Assembly (NCBI RefSeq): GCF_024138145.1
Contig: NZ_CP099997.1
Location: 2,356,001 to 2,420,000, forward strand
Length of the DNA stretch: 64,000 nt
Reading direction: 5' to 3'
Source: Natronosalvus halobius
GTDB taxonomy: Archaea; Halobacteriota; Halobacteria; Halobacteriales; Natrialbaceae
A program made the translations under genes and the position numbers. Shown piece by piece: positions 34,466 to 42,760 of this stretch; the first letter of the stretch is position 1, and each line of letters opens with the position of its first letter. Below the pieces are notes generated by a model that saw only the letters and a program-made list of their open reading frames with translations, was not told the origin of the DNA and searched no databases.

Positions 34466-35545
34466 ATGGAACTCGAGGAACACTTCAGAGGGATTACCCG
34501 TCGCGACTGGGAGCAAGAATCGGTCGACGGCACGGTCAGAATCGCCATCGTCGGCGTCGGCGGATTCGCGCGCAACCGGGCGCTCCCGGGAATCGAAGCT
34601 GGCGAGTACTGCGAGACGACCGTCCTGGTCACGAGTTCGCCGGAGTCGGTGGCGGCGGAATCGATCGCCGCCGACGTCGACCACTGTATCGACTACGACG
34701 ACTTCAAGTCGGGGGACTACGCCGACGCCTACGACGCCGTCTACGTCTCGACGCCCAACGCGCTCCACGGCGAGTACGCCATCGCGGCCGCCGAGCAGGG
34801 CGCCCACGTCATCTGTGAGAAACCGCTCGAGACGAGCGTCGAGCGCGCCCAGGAGGTCGTCGACGCCTGCGAGGACGCCGGCGTGACGCTCATGACCGCC
34901 TATCGCCACCAGACGGAGCCGATCGTTCGCCGGGCCCGAGAGGTCGTTTCCAACGGGGTAATCGGCGACGTCGTCCAGATTCACGCCGGGTTCTCACACC
35001 CGCTGCTCGAGCAGACCGACCCCGACACCTGGCGCCTCGATCCGGACCTGGCCGGCGGTGGCGCGCTCGTCGACCTGGGCATCTATCCGCTGAACTGTAT
35101 CCGGTTTCTGCTCGAGTGCGAACCCGTCTGCGTCTACGCGAACACCCACACCGAGCCTCCCTTCGAGCCCGTCGACCGGGACGTGGCCTTCCAGTTCGAG
35201 TTGCAGACCGGCGCGACGGCCTCCTGTACCGCCAGCTACGACGCCCACGCGAGCAGTCAGCTGAAACTGGTCGGCACCGACGGATCGGTCCTGGTTTCCT
35301 CGCCGTTCGGCGGCGTCGTCCCCCACGAGATTCGCGTCGAGCACGGCGACGTGGGCATGGAGTACACCGGCGAGCCCACTGACGAAGTTCGCGAGGAATT
35401 CGACTACTTCGGCTACTGTGTGCTCACCGGGACGACGCCCGAACCCGACGGCCAGGACGGTGTGGCCGACCTCGCGGTAGTCAAGGCGGCCTACGAGTCC
35501 GTGGACGAGCGGTGTGAGGTTCCGGTCGACGTCGATCGGTTGTGA
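34466..35545 (+). CDS. gfo6: Gfo/Idh/MocA-family dehydrogenase, Gfo6/xylose-dehydrogenase-like
   Basis: A 359-residue NAD(P)-dependent oxidoreductase. The Rossmann site is RIAIVGVGGFARNRALPGIE (25-44), followed by VSTPNALHGEYAIAAAEQGA, the family EKP motif at 118-120 and TAYRHQTEPIVRRAREVV. The substrate domain has GGGALVDLGIYPLNCIRFLL. The N-terminus (ELEEHFRGITRRDWEQ) and overall sequence resemble haloarchaeal Gfo6 enzymes, including NADP D-xylose 1-dehydrogenase. No other xylose pathway gene is nearby, so the sugar substrate is an inference. The ATG at 34466 is chosen because the N-terminus before it lacks homology and sits in the promoter region shared with nadA. Confidence 0.8.
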   Translation: MELEEHFRGITRRDWEQESVDGTVRIAIVGVGGFARNRALPGIEAGEYCETTVLVTSSPESVAAESIAADVDHCIDYDDFKSGDYADAYDAVYVSTPNALHGEYAIAAAEQGAHVICEKPLETSVERAQEVVDACEDAGVTLMTAYRHQTEPIVRRAREVVSNGVIGDVVQIHAGFSHPLLEQTDPDTWRLDPDLAGGGALVDLGIYPLNCIRFLLECEPVCVYANTHTEPPFEPVDRDVAFQFELQTGATASCTASYDAHASSQLKLVGTDGSVLVSSPFGGVVPHEIRVEHGDVGMEYTGEPTDEVREEFDYFGYCVLTGTTPEPDGQDGVADLAVVKAAYESVDERCEVPVDVDRL

Positions 35546-35749
35546 GTTCGTCACTCGATCGTTCGTAGGCCTTCGCGCGGTCGTGAGGTCCGTCGTTCGA
35601 TCGTGAGTCCGTTATTCGAGCGCACGAGTGCGAGTGCACGTTGGGAGTACGAGAGCGAAGGCAAGCGTGAGCGAAAATCACCGTTCTCGCGTCGATGTCC
35701 AGGTTCGAGTCACCGAACGGAGCCGGCACGGGCCGTCGACGATCTGCAG

Positions 35750-36133
35750 TCAGCGGTTTCGAAGCCGCGTGAGCACCCCACCCACCCCGCTGGCCTCGGT
35801 CGATCCGTCCGCGGTCGATCCGTCCTCGGCCGACTCGACGCCCGAACCGTCTTCCCTGCTCTCGGCGGACGGGTCGTCGGGGCGACCGGGAGTTCGGCGC
35901 CGAATCCAGGACCGCGGACCGCCGGTGAGTCGCCCGATCCAGGATCGCGGGCCCCCGACCCGTCGCAGGAGGAGATTCGGCGCGAAGAGCGCGGCGAGTC
36001 CGCAGACGAACACGAAGCCGCCGAACAGGTACCGCCCGGAGGTGACGAAGATAGCGCCGGCGACGAACATCGGTCCGGCCAGCGAGAGGCCGAGGCCGAC
36101 CTGCAGCATCCACAGGATGCCCGGGTTTTTCAT
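35750..36133 (-). CDS. Small membrane protein with acidic tail, unknown
   Basis: A 127-residue protein. Two hydrophobic helices (WMLQVGLGLSLAGPMFVAGA and LFGGFVFVCGLAALFAPNLL) are followed by a basic loop in which GGPRSWI occurs twice (about 60-66 and 71-77), and by an acidic Ser/Gly-rich tail (about 84-120). The ATG at 36133 is chosen to start just before the first helix. The pattern suggests a small integral membrane protein with a disordered cytoplasmic end. No family was recognised. It is divergent from the SnoaL-like gene. Confidence 0.65.
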   Translation of the reverse strand: MKNPGILWMLQVGLGLSLAGPMFVAGAIFVTSGRYLFGGFVFVCGLAALFAPNLLLRRVGGPRSWIGRLTGGPRSWIRRRTPGRPDDPSAESREDGSGVESAEDGSTADGSTEASGVGGVLTRLRNR

Positions 36134-36305
36134 CGCTCGAACGTTCGGGTCGGAGGTCCTTGATCCTCTCGGCCGGCCGTCGAGGACGTCGGTGGAACTA
36201 CAACGAATCCCCTCCAACGACGAAACGCCCACATCGACGAATCGTCCACAGAAAGTGCCAAACGTTCGTCGGGTCCCGGCCTCCGGCCGACACGCTATCG
36301 TCTCC

Positions 36306-36653
36306 ATGCCCTCGAACCACCCACCCACGCCGACGCCGGTCGAGCGCTACTACGACGCTCTCGACCACCACGAGTACGACACCCTCGAGTCGATCCTGAG
36401 CCAATCGTTCGTCCAGGAGCGGCCCGACCGTCGGTTCGAGGGGCGGGACGCCTTCGTTCGGTTCATGCGTGAGGAGCGGCCAAGCCCCGACACCGCTCAC
36501 GTCATCGACGACAGTATCAGCGACGAGGACACCGTCGTGGTCGAGGGTCGCGTGCTCGAGGATGGAGGCGACGGCGACGTGCTGTTCGCGTTCGTCGACA
36601 CGTTCACGATCGAGAACGGGTCGATCGTCCACCTCGAGACGCGGCTTCGGTGA
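36306..36653 (+). CDS. SnoaL/NTF2-like domain protein
   Basis: A 115-residue protein with the NTF2-like cone fold: helix PTPVERYYDALDHHEYDTLE, then SILSQSFVQERPDRRFEGRD, AFVRFMREERPSPDT and beta strands ending LFAFVDTFTIENGSIVHLET. Such domains serve as small-molecule isomerases, hydrolases or binding modules; no catalytic residues can be assigned. The ATG at 36306 is chosen as the first Met before the first helix. It stands alone between the divergent membrane protein and convergent ygfZ. Confidence 0.75.
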   Translation: MPSNHPPTPTPVERYYDALDHHEYDTLESILSQSFVQERPDRRFEGRDAFVRFMREERPSPDTAHVIDDSISDEDTVVVEGRVLEDGGDGDVLFAFVDTFTIENGSIVHLETRLR

Positions 36654-36745
36654 CGGTACGCTCGGTCGATTCTCGAATCCGTCTCGCTCGCCCCTCGAGG
36701 TGCTCACTCCGAGACGCCCCCTCCAACGCGATCACTCCGAGAGAC

Positions 36746-37879
36746 TTACTCGTAGGTCGGCACGCGCGCGGATCGTTCCGATCCCTCCACGAACGGGAGC
36801 GCCGTCGATGTCGCTTCCACTTCGTTGCCGTCCACCCGGACCGAGAGGTCGGGGTCTTCGAGATCGTACTCGACAAGCGCGAGCGCGATCGGTTCCTCGA
36901 GGACGGGGCTGACCGCGGCGCGGGTGATCTCACCGACGGTGGCGTCGCCGTCGAAGACGGTCGCGCCGGAGGTCGGCAGGGCGTCGGTCGGCGATTCGGA
37001 TTCCGGGTTGGTATCGACGTCGGACTCGAGAACCAGCCCGATCAACTTGCGACTCGGCTGCCCCCGGTTCTCGACCCGGGAGACGACCTCCTGGCCGACG
37101 TAACACCCCTTCTCGAAGTCGAGCGCCAGGTCCAGGCCGAGCACGTTCGGAATCGTGCCCTCGAGTTCCGACTCGAACAGCGGGGTGCCGGCCTCGAGCG
37201 TGAGGGTGTCCCAGGTCCGGTAGCCGAACGGGGCCGCGTTGAGCCCCTGGATCGAGAGGACCTCGTAGACGTCGGGTGCGACGTCGACGCCGCAGACGAC
37301 CTCGTAGCTCTCCTCCCCGGCGAGGTCGTCGGTCCGGACGACGCTCACCCCGGCGTCGCCCATCGAGCCCCGGACGAACGTGAATCGATCCTCGGGAGCG
37401 GCGGCTCCGTTGAGTACGCTCGCAATCTTCTCGGTCGCGTTCGGACCGTGAACCCCGAAGATGGCGAACTCGTCGGTCGCCTCGCGGATCTCGACGTCCT
37501 GGATGAACACCTTCTCGGACCAGTCGGCGGCGACCTCGGCAGCGTGACCGGGCGGCGTGAAGAGGAGCAGGCGCTCGCCCGCATTGTAGACGTAGAGATC
37601 TGACTCGATTCGACCCTGGGGGTCGAGCAACAGGGCGTAGCACCCCTCGCCGTCGGCGCCCGGGACTCGGTTCGAGACGACGTTGTCGACGTACTCGAGG
37701 CGGTCGTCGCCCTCGACGACGATCACGTCGTACGCGGTCTCGATCAGCCCGACGCCGTTCCTGACGGCGCGGTGGGCGCGTTCGGGTCGCCCGTAGTGGT
37801 CGACGACCCGGCGCCCGCCGCGCTCGGTGAACGTCGCGCCGTGGTCTTCGTGGATCGACTCGATGGCGCTCGCGTGCAT
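36746..37879 (-). CDS. ygfZ: YgfZ/GcvT-like folate-binding protein
   Basis: A 377-residue protein with the aminomethyltransferase (GcvT) fold: VVDHYGRPERAHRAVRNGVG, the GcvT-like YVDNVVSNRVPGADGEGCYA, and GLNAAPFGYRTWDTLTLEAG. The key discriminator is KGCYVGQE at 257-264, the hallmark of YgfZ/IBA57 proteins, in which the Cys is needed for function. Those proteins use folate and support Fe-S enzyme maintenance, including some tRNA-modifying radical-SAM enzymes, rather than glycine cleavage. No gcvH or gcvP genes are nearby, which agrees. It is divergent from the methyltransferase gene. Confidence 0.85.
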   Translation of the reverse strand: MHASAIESIHEDHGATFTERGGRRVVDHYGRPERAHRAVRNGVGLIETAYDVIVVEGDDRLEYVDNVVSNRVPGADGEGCYALLLDPQGRIESDLYVYNAGERLLLFTPPGHAAEVAADWSEKVFIQDVEIREATDEFAIFGVHGPNATEKIASVLNGAAAPEDRFTFVRGSMGDAGVSVVRTDDLAGEESYEVVCGVDVAPDVYEVLSIQGLNAAPFGYRTWDTLTLEAGTPLFESELEGTIPNVLGLDLALDFEKGCYVGQEVVSRVENRGQPSRKLIGLVLESDVDTNPESESPTDALPTSGATVFDGDATVGEITRAAVSPVLEEPIALALVEYDLEDPDLSVRVDGNEVEATSTALPFVEGSERSARVPTYE

Positions 37880-37999
37880 ACCGGTACCTGGCGGCGAAGC
37901 CCTACGGCCGTTTCGGTCTCGGGCTCACTCGAGGGATGTACGATCACTGCTAACACGGCACGAAAAGCTTCAACAGGCCAGCCTCGAGACACCATCGAA

Positions 38000-38848
38000 A
38001 TGGCCGACAAGAACGCCGTTCGCCGGAGCTACGACGAGCTGGCCCCGATATACGCAGCCCAGCGGTCGGACGACGGCCCCGGGACGGGGGTCCTCGAGCG
38101 CTTCCTGGACTCGCTCGAAGACCCCAGACGCGTTCTCGACGCGGGGTGTGGCCAGGGAACCCCGGTGCTGTCGCGGCTGGCCGAGACGACGACCGCCGTC
38201 GGGCTCGACTTCTCGCGCGAGCAGCTGGGACTGGCGACGGGGAACGCGCCGGAAGCCGGGCACGTACAGGGTGACATGACGGCACTGCCGCTCGAGGAGT
38301 CGTCGTTCGACGCAGTCGTCGCCTACTGGTCGCTGATCCACGTCCCGCTCGACGAGCACCGGACAGTGGTCGAAGAGTTCAAGCGCGTCCTCCGACCGGG
38401 TGGACGACTCCTCCTGTGTGAGGGGACGAACGCCTGGACCGGCGAGAACCTGGACTGGCTCGAGAGTGGCGTCGAGATGTCCTGGGAGATTGCGGGTGCG
38501 GAGGCGACGCGAGGCCAGTTACAAGAAGCAGGGTTCGCGGTGCTCGAGGAGTGGGGCGTGCCGGAGGAGTTCGCCAACGACGGCGAAGGTGAGGGAGAGG
38601 TCGAAATCGAGGACGACAGCGAAGGGAAAGACGAGTACGGAGAGGACAGCGAAGGGAAAGACGAGTACGGAGAGGACAGCGAAGGGAAAGACGAGTACGG
38701 AGAGGACAACGACAGCGAAGGGAAAGACGAGTACGGAGAGGACAGCGAAGGGAAAGACGAGTACGGAGAGGACAACGACAGCGAAGGCGATGGAGAAGAC
38801 GAGGACCACCCGTGGACGTTCTTCGTCGCCCGACTCGAGCGGACCTGA
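38000..38848 (+). CDS. Class I SAM-dependent methyltransferase with internal acidic tandem repeat
   Basis: A 282-residue protein. The methyltransferase core has VLDAGCGQGTPV (about 45-56), VGLDFSREQL, GDMTALPLEESSFDAVVAYW and LRPGGRLLLCEGT. After GVPEEFAND (about residue 194) an acidic stretch begins, with five copies of the ten-residue unit DSEGKDEYGE, two Asp-Asn spacers and a decayed copy. The domain then closes with HPWTFFVARLERT, the usual final strand. The repeat thus sits in the loop before the last beta strand. The ATG at 38000 gives the standard N-terminus (DKNAVRRSYDELAPIY). The substrate is unknown; it resembles UbiE/Methyltransf_11 proteins. Confidence 0.85.
   Translation: MADKNAVRRSYDELAPIYAAQRSDDGPGTGVLERFLDSLEDPRRVLDAGCGQGTPVLSRLAETTTAVGLDFSREQLGLATGNAPEAGHVQGDMTALPLEESSFDAVVAYWSLIHVPLDEHRTVVEEFKRVLRPGGRLLLCEGTNAWTGENLDWLESGVEMSWEIAGAEATRGQLQEAGFAVLEEWGVPEEFANDGEGEGEVEIEDDSEGKDEYGEDSEGKDEYGEDSEGKDEYGEDNDSEGKDEYGEDSEGKDEYGEDNDSEGDGEDEDHPWTFFVARLERT
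38615..38776 (+). repeat. 30-bp in-frame tandem repeats within methyltransferase
   Basis: Five identical 30-base units starting GACAGCGAAGGGAAAGAC lie at 38615, 38645, 38675, 38711 and 38741. A six-base GACAAC spacer follows the third and the fifth unit, and a partial sixth unit starts at 38777. Perfect identity at the DNA level indicates recent expansion. The unit length keeps the frame. Confidence 0.95.
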
Positions 38849-39044
38849 TCGCCAGCCGGTCGGCTGATGCTCGCGGCGTCGTTCGACCCGAAACAGTCAC
38901 CGGAATGTCCAGTCCGCGTAACCGGAACGCTCCCGACCGAAAACACCAGTCGATGCCGTTTTTAGCTGACTGCAGCAGTTGGCTCATTCGAAATTCTTCT
39001 CTAATTACCTGTTAGTAATCATACTATCTACCGACGAATGGAGT

Positions 39045-40466
39045 ATGCCAGACTGGAATCGAAGATCCGTATTGGCAGCTGGTGGAACGCTCGTCGCTGG
39101 AAGTGTGCTCGCTACGGCAGGAGTGACATCGGAGGGGATGGCCGAAGCCGACCTCGAAGAACCGACCGGCTGGTCGTCCTCCGGTGGGAACCCGGGAAAC
39201 GCCAGATACCTGCCTGTGGACGGCGAGTTCCCGGAACCGGAGCGAGTCGCCTGGGAGTACGACCAGGGCGGAGACATCGCCGTCGTGGACGGCCGTGTGT
39301 ACGTTTGCACCACCGTCTCCGAGGGGCTCCCCGAAGTTCACGCCCTGGACGCCGCGGACGGCTCCGTCCAGTGGGTGAGCGAGGAACTACCCGTCGACGA
39401 GACGCCCGCGGTGGCCGGCGATACCGTCTACGTCGGCGGCGAACAGTTGTCGGCGCTCGACGCCGCGGACGGCTCGGTCCGCTGGACGCGCGAGTTCGAG
39501 GTCGACGACCCGACCGTCTCGAGTCCGACGGTCATCTACGGACGCGTGTACACCGTCGCGAACGGAACGCTCTACGCGCTCGACCCGGCGGACGGCTCGA
39601 CCGACTGGAAGCGCGAGACCGCCGAAATCCCCGACGAGGAGGAGGAACCCCGTCCGCTCGAGACGGAGCCGGTCGCCGTCGCGGGTGAACAGGTGTACGC
39701 GGTAACTGCCGACAAAGAGAAAGTGGCGGCGTTCGACGCGGCCACTGGCGAGACGGCGTGGACGTCGTCTACTGGCGAGACGATCCGCGGGCCGGCCACG
39801 GCGACAGAACAGGCGGTGTATATCCGATCTCACGCAGGGTACGAGAGTCTGGCGTTCGACCCGGAAACCGGGGAGACGAGTAAAATCAAGGGATGGGGGC
39901 CGGCCGCCGCGACCGGTGAGATCAGAGCCTCCTACGACGAAATGGGAGTGTACGTGAGTCACCTGGAACGTGGGTGGAACGATATGCGGGGTACCAGCAG
40001 GGAGTACGGAGACGGCGGGAGCGTGACGATCATCGGTGACACGCTCGTCGTCACGACCGCGACGATATGGGGGCAGGGGGAAACCGCATACGGATTCGAC
40101 CTCGAGGACGGCACGAGGCGATGGGACGTGCCGTCCAAAGAGGACGGCATCGACGTGTACAAAGTACAGGCGGTCGACGAGGAGACGCTGTACGATTACG
40201 GACGCGATCTACCACAGCCAGGAGGCGACCGAATCCGGGCGTTGCGCCCGGCCGAAACGGACGAGGGGGATGACGACGCTGGGGACGACCGAGACCGCGA
40301 AGACGAGGGTGAGGACGGGGATCAGAACGAAGACGACAACGACGAATCGGAAACTGATTCCGGGGACGGTCGCGAGGACGGATCGTCCGGCGACGACCCC
40401 GATGGCGGAGACGGTGCGGACGACAGTGTGGAAGACGACGCACCCGACGAAGACGAGGTCTGCTGA
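39045..40466 (+). CDS. Exported PQQ-like beta-propeller repeat protein
   Basis: A 473-residue protein. A Tat signal (NRRSVLAAGGTLVAGSVLAT) starts the chain at the ATG 39045, preferred over an upstream ATG that lacks this context. PQQ-type blades recur as ALDAADGSVQWVSE, ALDAADGSVRWTRE, ALDPADGSTDWKRE, AFDAATGETAWTSS and GFDLEDGTRRWDVP, each a beta-propeller strand set. The C-terminal about 65 residues are strongly acidic with Asp/Glu/Gly and end in Cys. No PQQ-binding catalytic residues can be assigned, so it is probably a structural or BamB-like propeller outside the membrane. AT-rich sequence at about 38995-39030 holds its probable promoter. Confidence 0.85.
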   Translation: MPDWNRRSVLAAGGTLVAGSVLATAGVTSEGMAEADLEEPTGWSSSGGNPGNARYLPVDGEFPEPERVAWEYDQGGDIAVVDGRVYVCTTVSEGLPEVHALDAADGSVQWVSEELPVDETPAVAGDTVYVGGEQLSALDAADGSVRWTREFEVDDPTVSSPTVIYGRVYTVANGTLYALDPADGSTDWKRETAEIPDEEEEPRPLETEPVAVAGEQVYAVTADKEKVAAFDAATGETAWTSSTGETIRGPATATEQAVYIRSHAGYESLAFDPETGETSKIKGWGPAAATGEIRASYDEMGVYVSHLERGWNDMRGTSREYGDGGSVTIIGDTLVVTTATIWGQGETAYGFDLEDGTRRWDVPSKEDGIDVYKVQAVDEETLYDYGRDLPQPGGDRIRALRPAETDEGDDDAGDDRDREDEGEDGDQNEDDNDESETDSGDGREDGSSGDDPDGGDGADDSVEDDAPDEDEVC

Positions 40467-40477
40467 CGCTCCGAGCG

Positions 40478-42166
40478 TCAGCTCGACTCGAGCCCCGCGT
40501 CGTGGACTACGGCCCCGTCGACGAGCGTCATCGCGACGTCGATCTCGTCGATTTGCTCCGGCCGATCCCACGGTGACGCCTCGAGAACCGTGATATCCGC
40601 CTTTTTGCTGACCTCGAGCGTCCCCAGTCGGCCCTCGTCGAACCCGGCGTAGGCTGCGCCCGCGGTGTACGCCCGCAGCGCTGCCGTTACCGAGAGCCGC
40701 TGGGCCTCGACGGGCGCGTTCACCGCGTGGTGAACCCCGAGTAGCGGGTCGAGGGGCATGCAGTCCGAACCGAACGCCAGCGGAACGCCCGCCTCGAGCA
40801 TCGACCGGTAGCGGTTCGTCCGCTCGCGGCGCTCGACGCCGAGGCGCTGGTCGTAGAGGCCACCCTCGCCCGCCCACTGGAGGAAGTTCGGCTGGACGGA
40901 GGCGACGATTCCCGCCTCGGCCATCCGCTCGAGGTGGTCGTCGGTCGCGAGTTCGACGTGCTCGACGCGGTGGCGGGCCGACCCGCCGTTGGCGGTTGCC
41001 TCGAACGCCGAAATCGTCTCTTCGATGGCTTCGTCGCCGATGGCGTGGACGGTGAGCTGGTAGTCGCCCTCAGCAGTGGCTTTCGCGGCGATTTCCTCGA
41101 GTTCGTCGGGGTCGACGACCCACTGGCCGCGGCCCGCTCCGGGGTCGTCGCGGTTGCTGTCGCCGTTATCGTCACCATCGCTGTCGCCGTTACCGACACC
41201 GCCGCCGCCGCCGTTACCGTCATCGCGGCTGTCGCCCCCATCCCCCGGCAGATCCGCGTACGGCTCGAACAACTTCGCCGTCCGGCCACCGAAACTCCCG
41301 TCGGTGAACGACTTGATCCCGCCCATCTCTACGAATTCGCTCCCGCCGTTCGTCGCGAGGCCCGCGTCCAGGACGCTCTCGAGGTGGTCGCTCCAGTAAT
41401 CCAGTCGCACCCGGCAGGTCAGTTCGCCCGCAGCCTCGAGGTCCCGGTACACCCGCGGGGCGTGGGACTGGCGAACCTTGTCGTGGACGCTGGTTACGCC
41501 CAGCACGTTCGCGTGTTCGAGGGCGGCGATGACGAGGTCCCGTGTCTCCGCGTAGTCGGGTTCGATGGCGTCCCAGACGGCCTCGGTCGCTTCCTCGACC
41601 ACGACACCGGTCGGGTCGTCGCCCTCGGTTTCGACGTCGTCGTCCGGCATCGACCCGGTCAGACGCTCGAGCGCGACCGAGTTCAGCGAGGCGGTGTGCA
41701 TGTCGACGCGCATCGCGACGACGGGGCGGTCCTCGCTGACGGCATCCAGGTCCGATGCGGAGAGGTACCGGTTCTCGGGCCACTCGCTCTCGTCGTAGCC
41801 GAACCCGAGGAGCCACTCTCGGTCGCTCGCGTCGCCGGCGTGAGTCGCGAGCGCGTCGAGGGCGCCCTCGAGCGTCTCGGCCGCGGAGAGGTCGGCGTGG
41901 ACCAGGTACTGCCCCAGATTCTCTACGTGCGTGTGCGCGTCGATGAATCCCGGAAGAACGGGCCGGCCCTCGCAGTCGATCACGTTGGTTTCGACGCCCT
42001 CCAGGAAGCGGACCTCGTACTCGCGGCCGACGTGGACGATCTCGCCGTCGCGGATCGCCAGCGCCTCCGTCGGATTGGGTTCGGGAGCGTCGGGGTCGGT
42101 CCCGTCCACGTCCGCCAGCGAGTAGACGCGGGCGTCGACGAGCAGCGTGTCGGCGGCTTCGGTCAT
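40478..42166 (-). CDS. YtcJ-like metal-dependent amidohydrolase
   Basis: A 562-residue enzyme. The N-terminal beta domain (TLLVDARVYSLADVDG) leads to the metal motif PGFIDAHTHVENLGQYLVHA, followed by EWLLGFGYDESEWPENRYLS, MGGIKSFTDGSFGGRTAKLF, the second His site LTVHAIGDEAIEETISAFEA, RVEHVELATDDHLERMAEAG and FGSDCMPLDPLLGVHHAVNA. This is the Amidohydro_3 (YtcJ/LAF3) group, with unknown natural substrates. An unusual Gly/Asp/Asn-rich run of about 45 residues (encoded about 41115-41250) is inserted in the barrel between YADLP and WVVDPDELEE. The ATG at 42166 is chosen over one nine codons upstream. Confidence 0.85.
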   Translation of the reverse strand: MTEAADTLLVDARVYSLADVDGTDPDAPEPNPTEALAIRDGEIVHVGREYEVRFLEGVETNVIDCEGRPVLPGFIDAHTHVENLGQYLVHADLSAAETLEGALDALATHAGDASDREWLLGFGYDESEWPENRYLSASDLDAVSEDRPVVAMRVDMHTASLNSVALERLTGSMPDDDVETEGDDPTGVVVEEATEAVWDAIEPDYAETRDLVIAALEHANVLGVTSVHDKVRQSHAPRVYRDLEAAGELTCRVRLDYWSDHLESVLDAGLATNGGSEFVEMGGIKSFTDGSFGGRTAKLFEPYADLPGDGGDSRDDGNGGGGGVGNGDSDGDDNGDSNRDDPGAGRGQWVVDPDELEEIAAKATAEGDYQLTVHAIGDEAIEETISAFEATANGGSARHRVEHVELATDDHLERMAEAGIVASVQPNFLQWAGEGGLYDQRLGVERRERTNRYRSMLEAGVPLAFGSDCMPLDPLLGVHHAVNAPVEAQRLSVTAALRAYTAGAAYAGFDEGRLGTLEVSKKADITVLEASPWDRPEQIDEIDVAMTLVDGAVVHDAGLESS

Positions 42167-42315
42167 GTTCGAGTGCGCGCACGGAGAGGGCAAAACGGTT
42201 GGGAAAGCGGGTGACCTCGTCGCAAAACGGTTGGAAAAGCGGACGACCGCGTCGTGACCAGCGGGCGGGTCAGAGGAGGCGGGGTATTTTGTGTAAGAAG
42301 TAGAATATCTTACCC

Positions 42316-42717
42316 ATGGTCTCTCGTGAAAACCGCGTCATACTCGGTTCGTTCGTGTTGTTCGTTGCCACGATCGGACTGCTCATCGGTCTCGAGGCCG
42401 TCCTCGATGTCGGTCCGCTCGACTCGCCCCTCCTCACATTCCTCCTGTTTTCCGGGTTCGTGGTCGTTCTCCCGCAACTGTACCTCGCGATCACCGACGA
42501 CGAGGTCTCCCCTCGCGCCCGGGTTCGATTCGCCGTCATCGCGACGCTGGTTTTCGCGGCGATGATCGGCGGGGACGCCGCCGGCTGGCAGCGGTGGGCC
42601 ATCCTGGTCGTCGCCGGCGGGACGTTCGTGATCCTGGTAGGTCACGAGTTCTGGGCCGGTTATCGCACGTCGAGCGAAACCAGTTCGTCGGCGACTCGAG
42701 TCGAGCGCTCGCGGTGA
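42316..42717 (+). CDS. Four-helix membrane protein, unknown
   Basis: A 133-residue protein with four hydrophobic helices: VILGSFVLFVATIGLLIGLE, LLTFLLFSGFVVVLPQLYLA, VRFAVIATLVFAAMIGGDAA and WAILVVAGGTFVILVGHEFW. A short Ser/Arg tail follows. AT-rich sequence just upstream (TATTTTGTGTAAG, then GAATATCTTA) holds a likely TATA box close to the ATG. No motif was recognised. The next gene, hmgA, starts 43 bp downstream in the same direction. Confidence 0.65.
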   Translation: MVSRENRVILGSFVLFVATIGLLIGLEAVLDVGPLDSPLLTFLLFSGFVVVLPQLYLAITDDEVSPRARVRFAVIATLVFAAMIGGDAAGWQRWAILVVAGGTFVILVGHEFWAGYRTSSETSSSATRVERSR

Positions 42718-42760
42718 CGAATCAGCAACCCTTAGCACCCACCGCCCCGATTCCTCGCAC

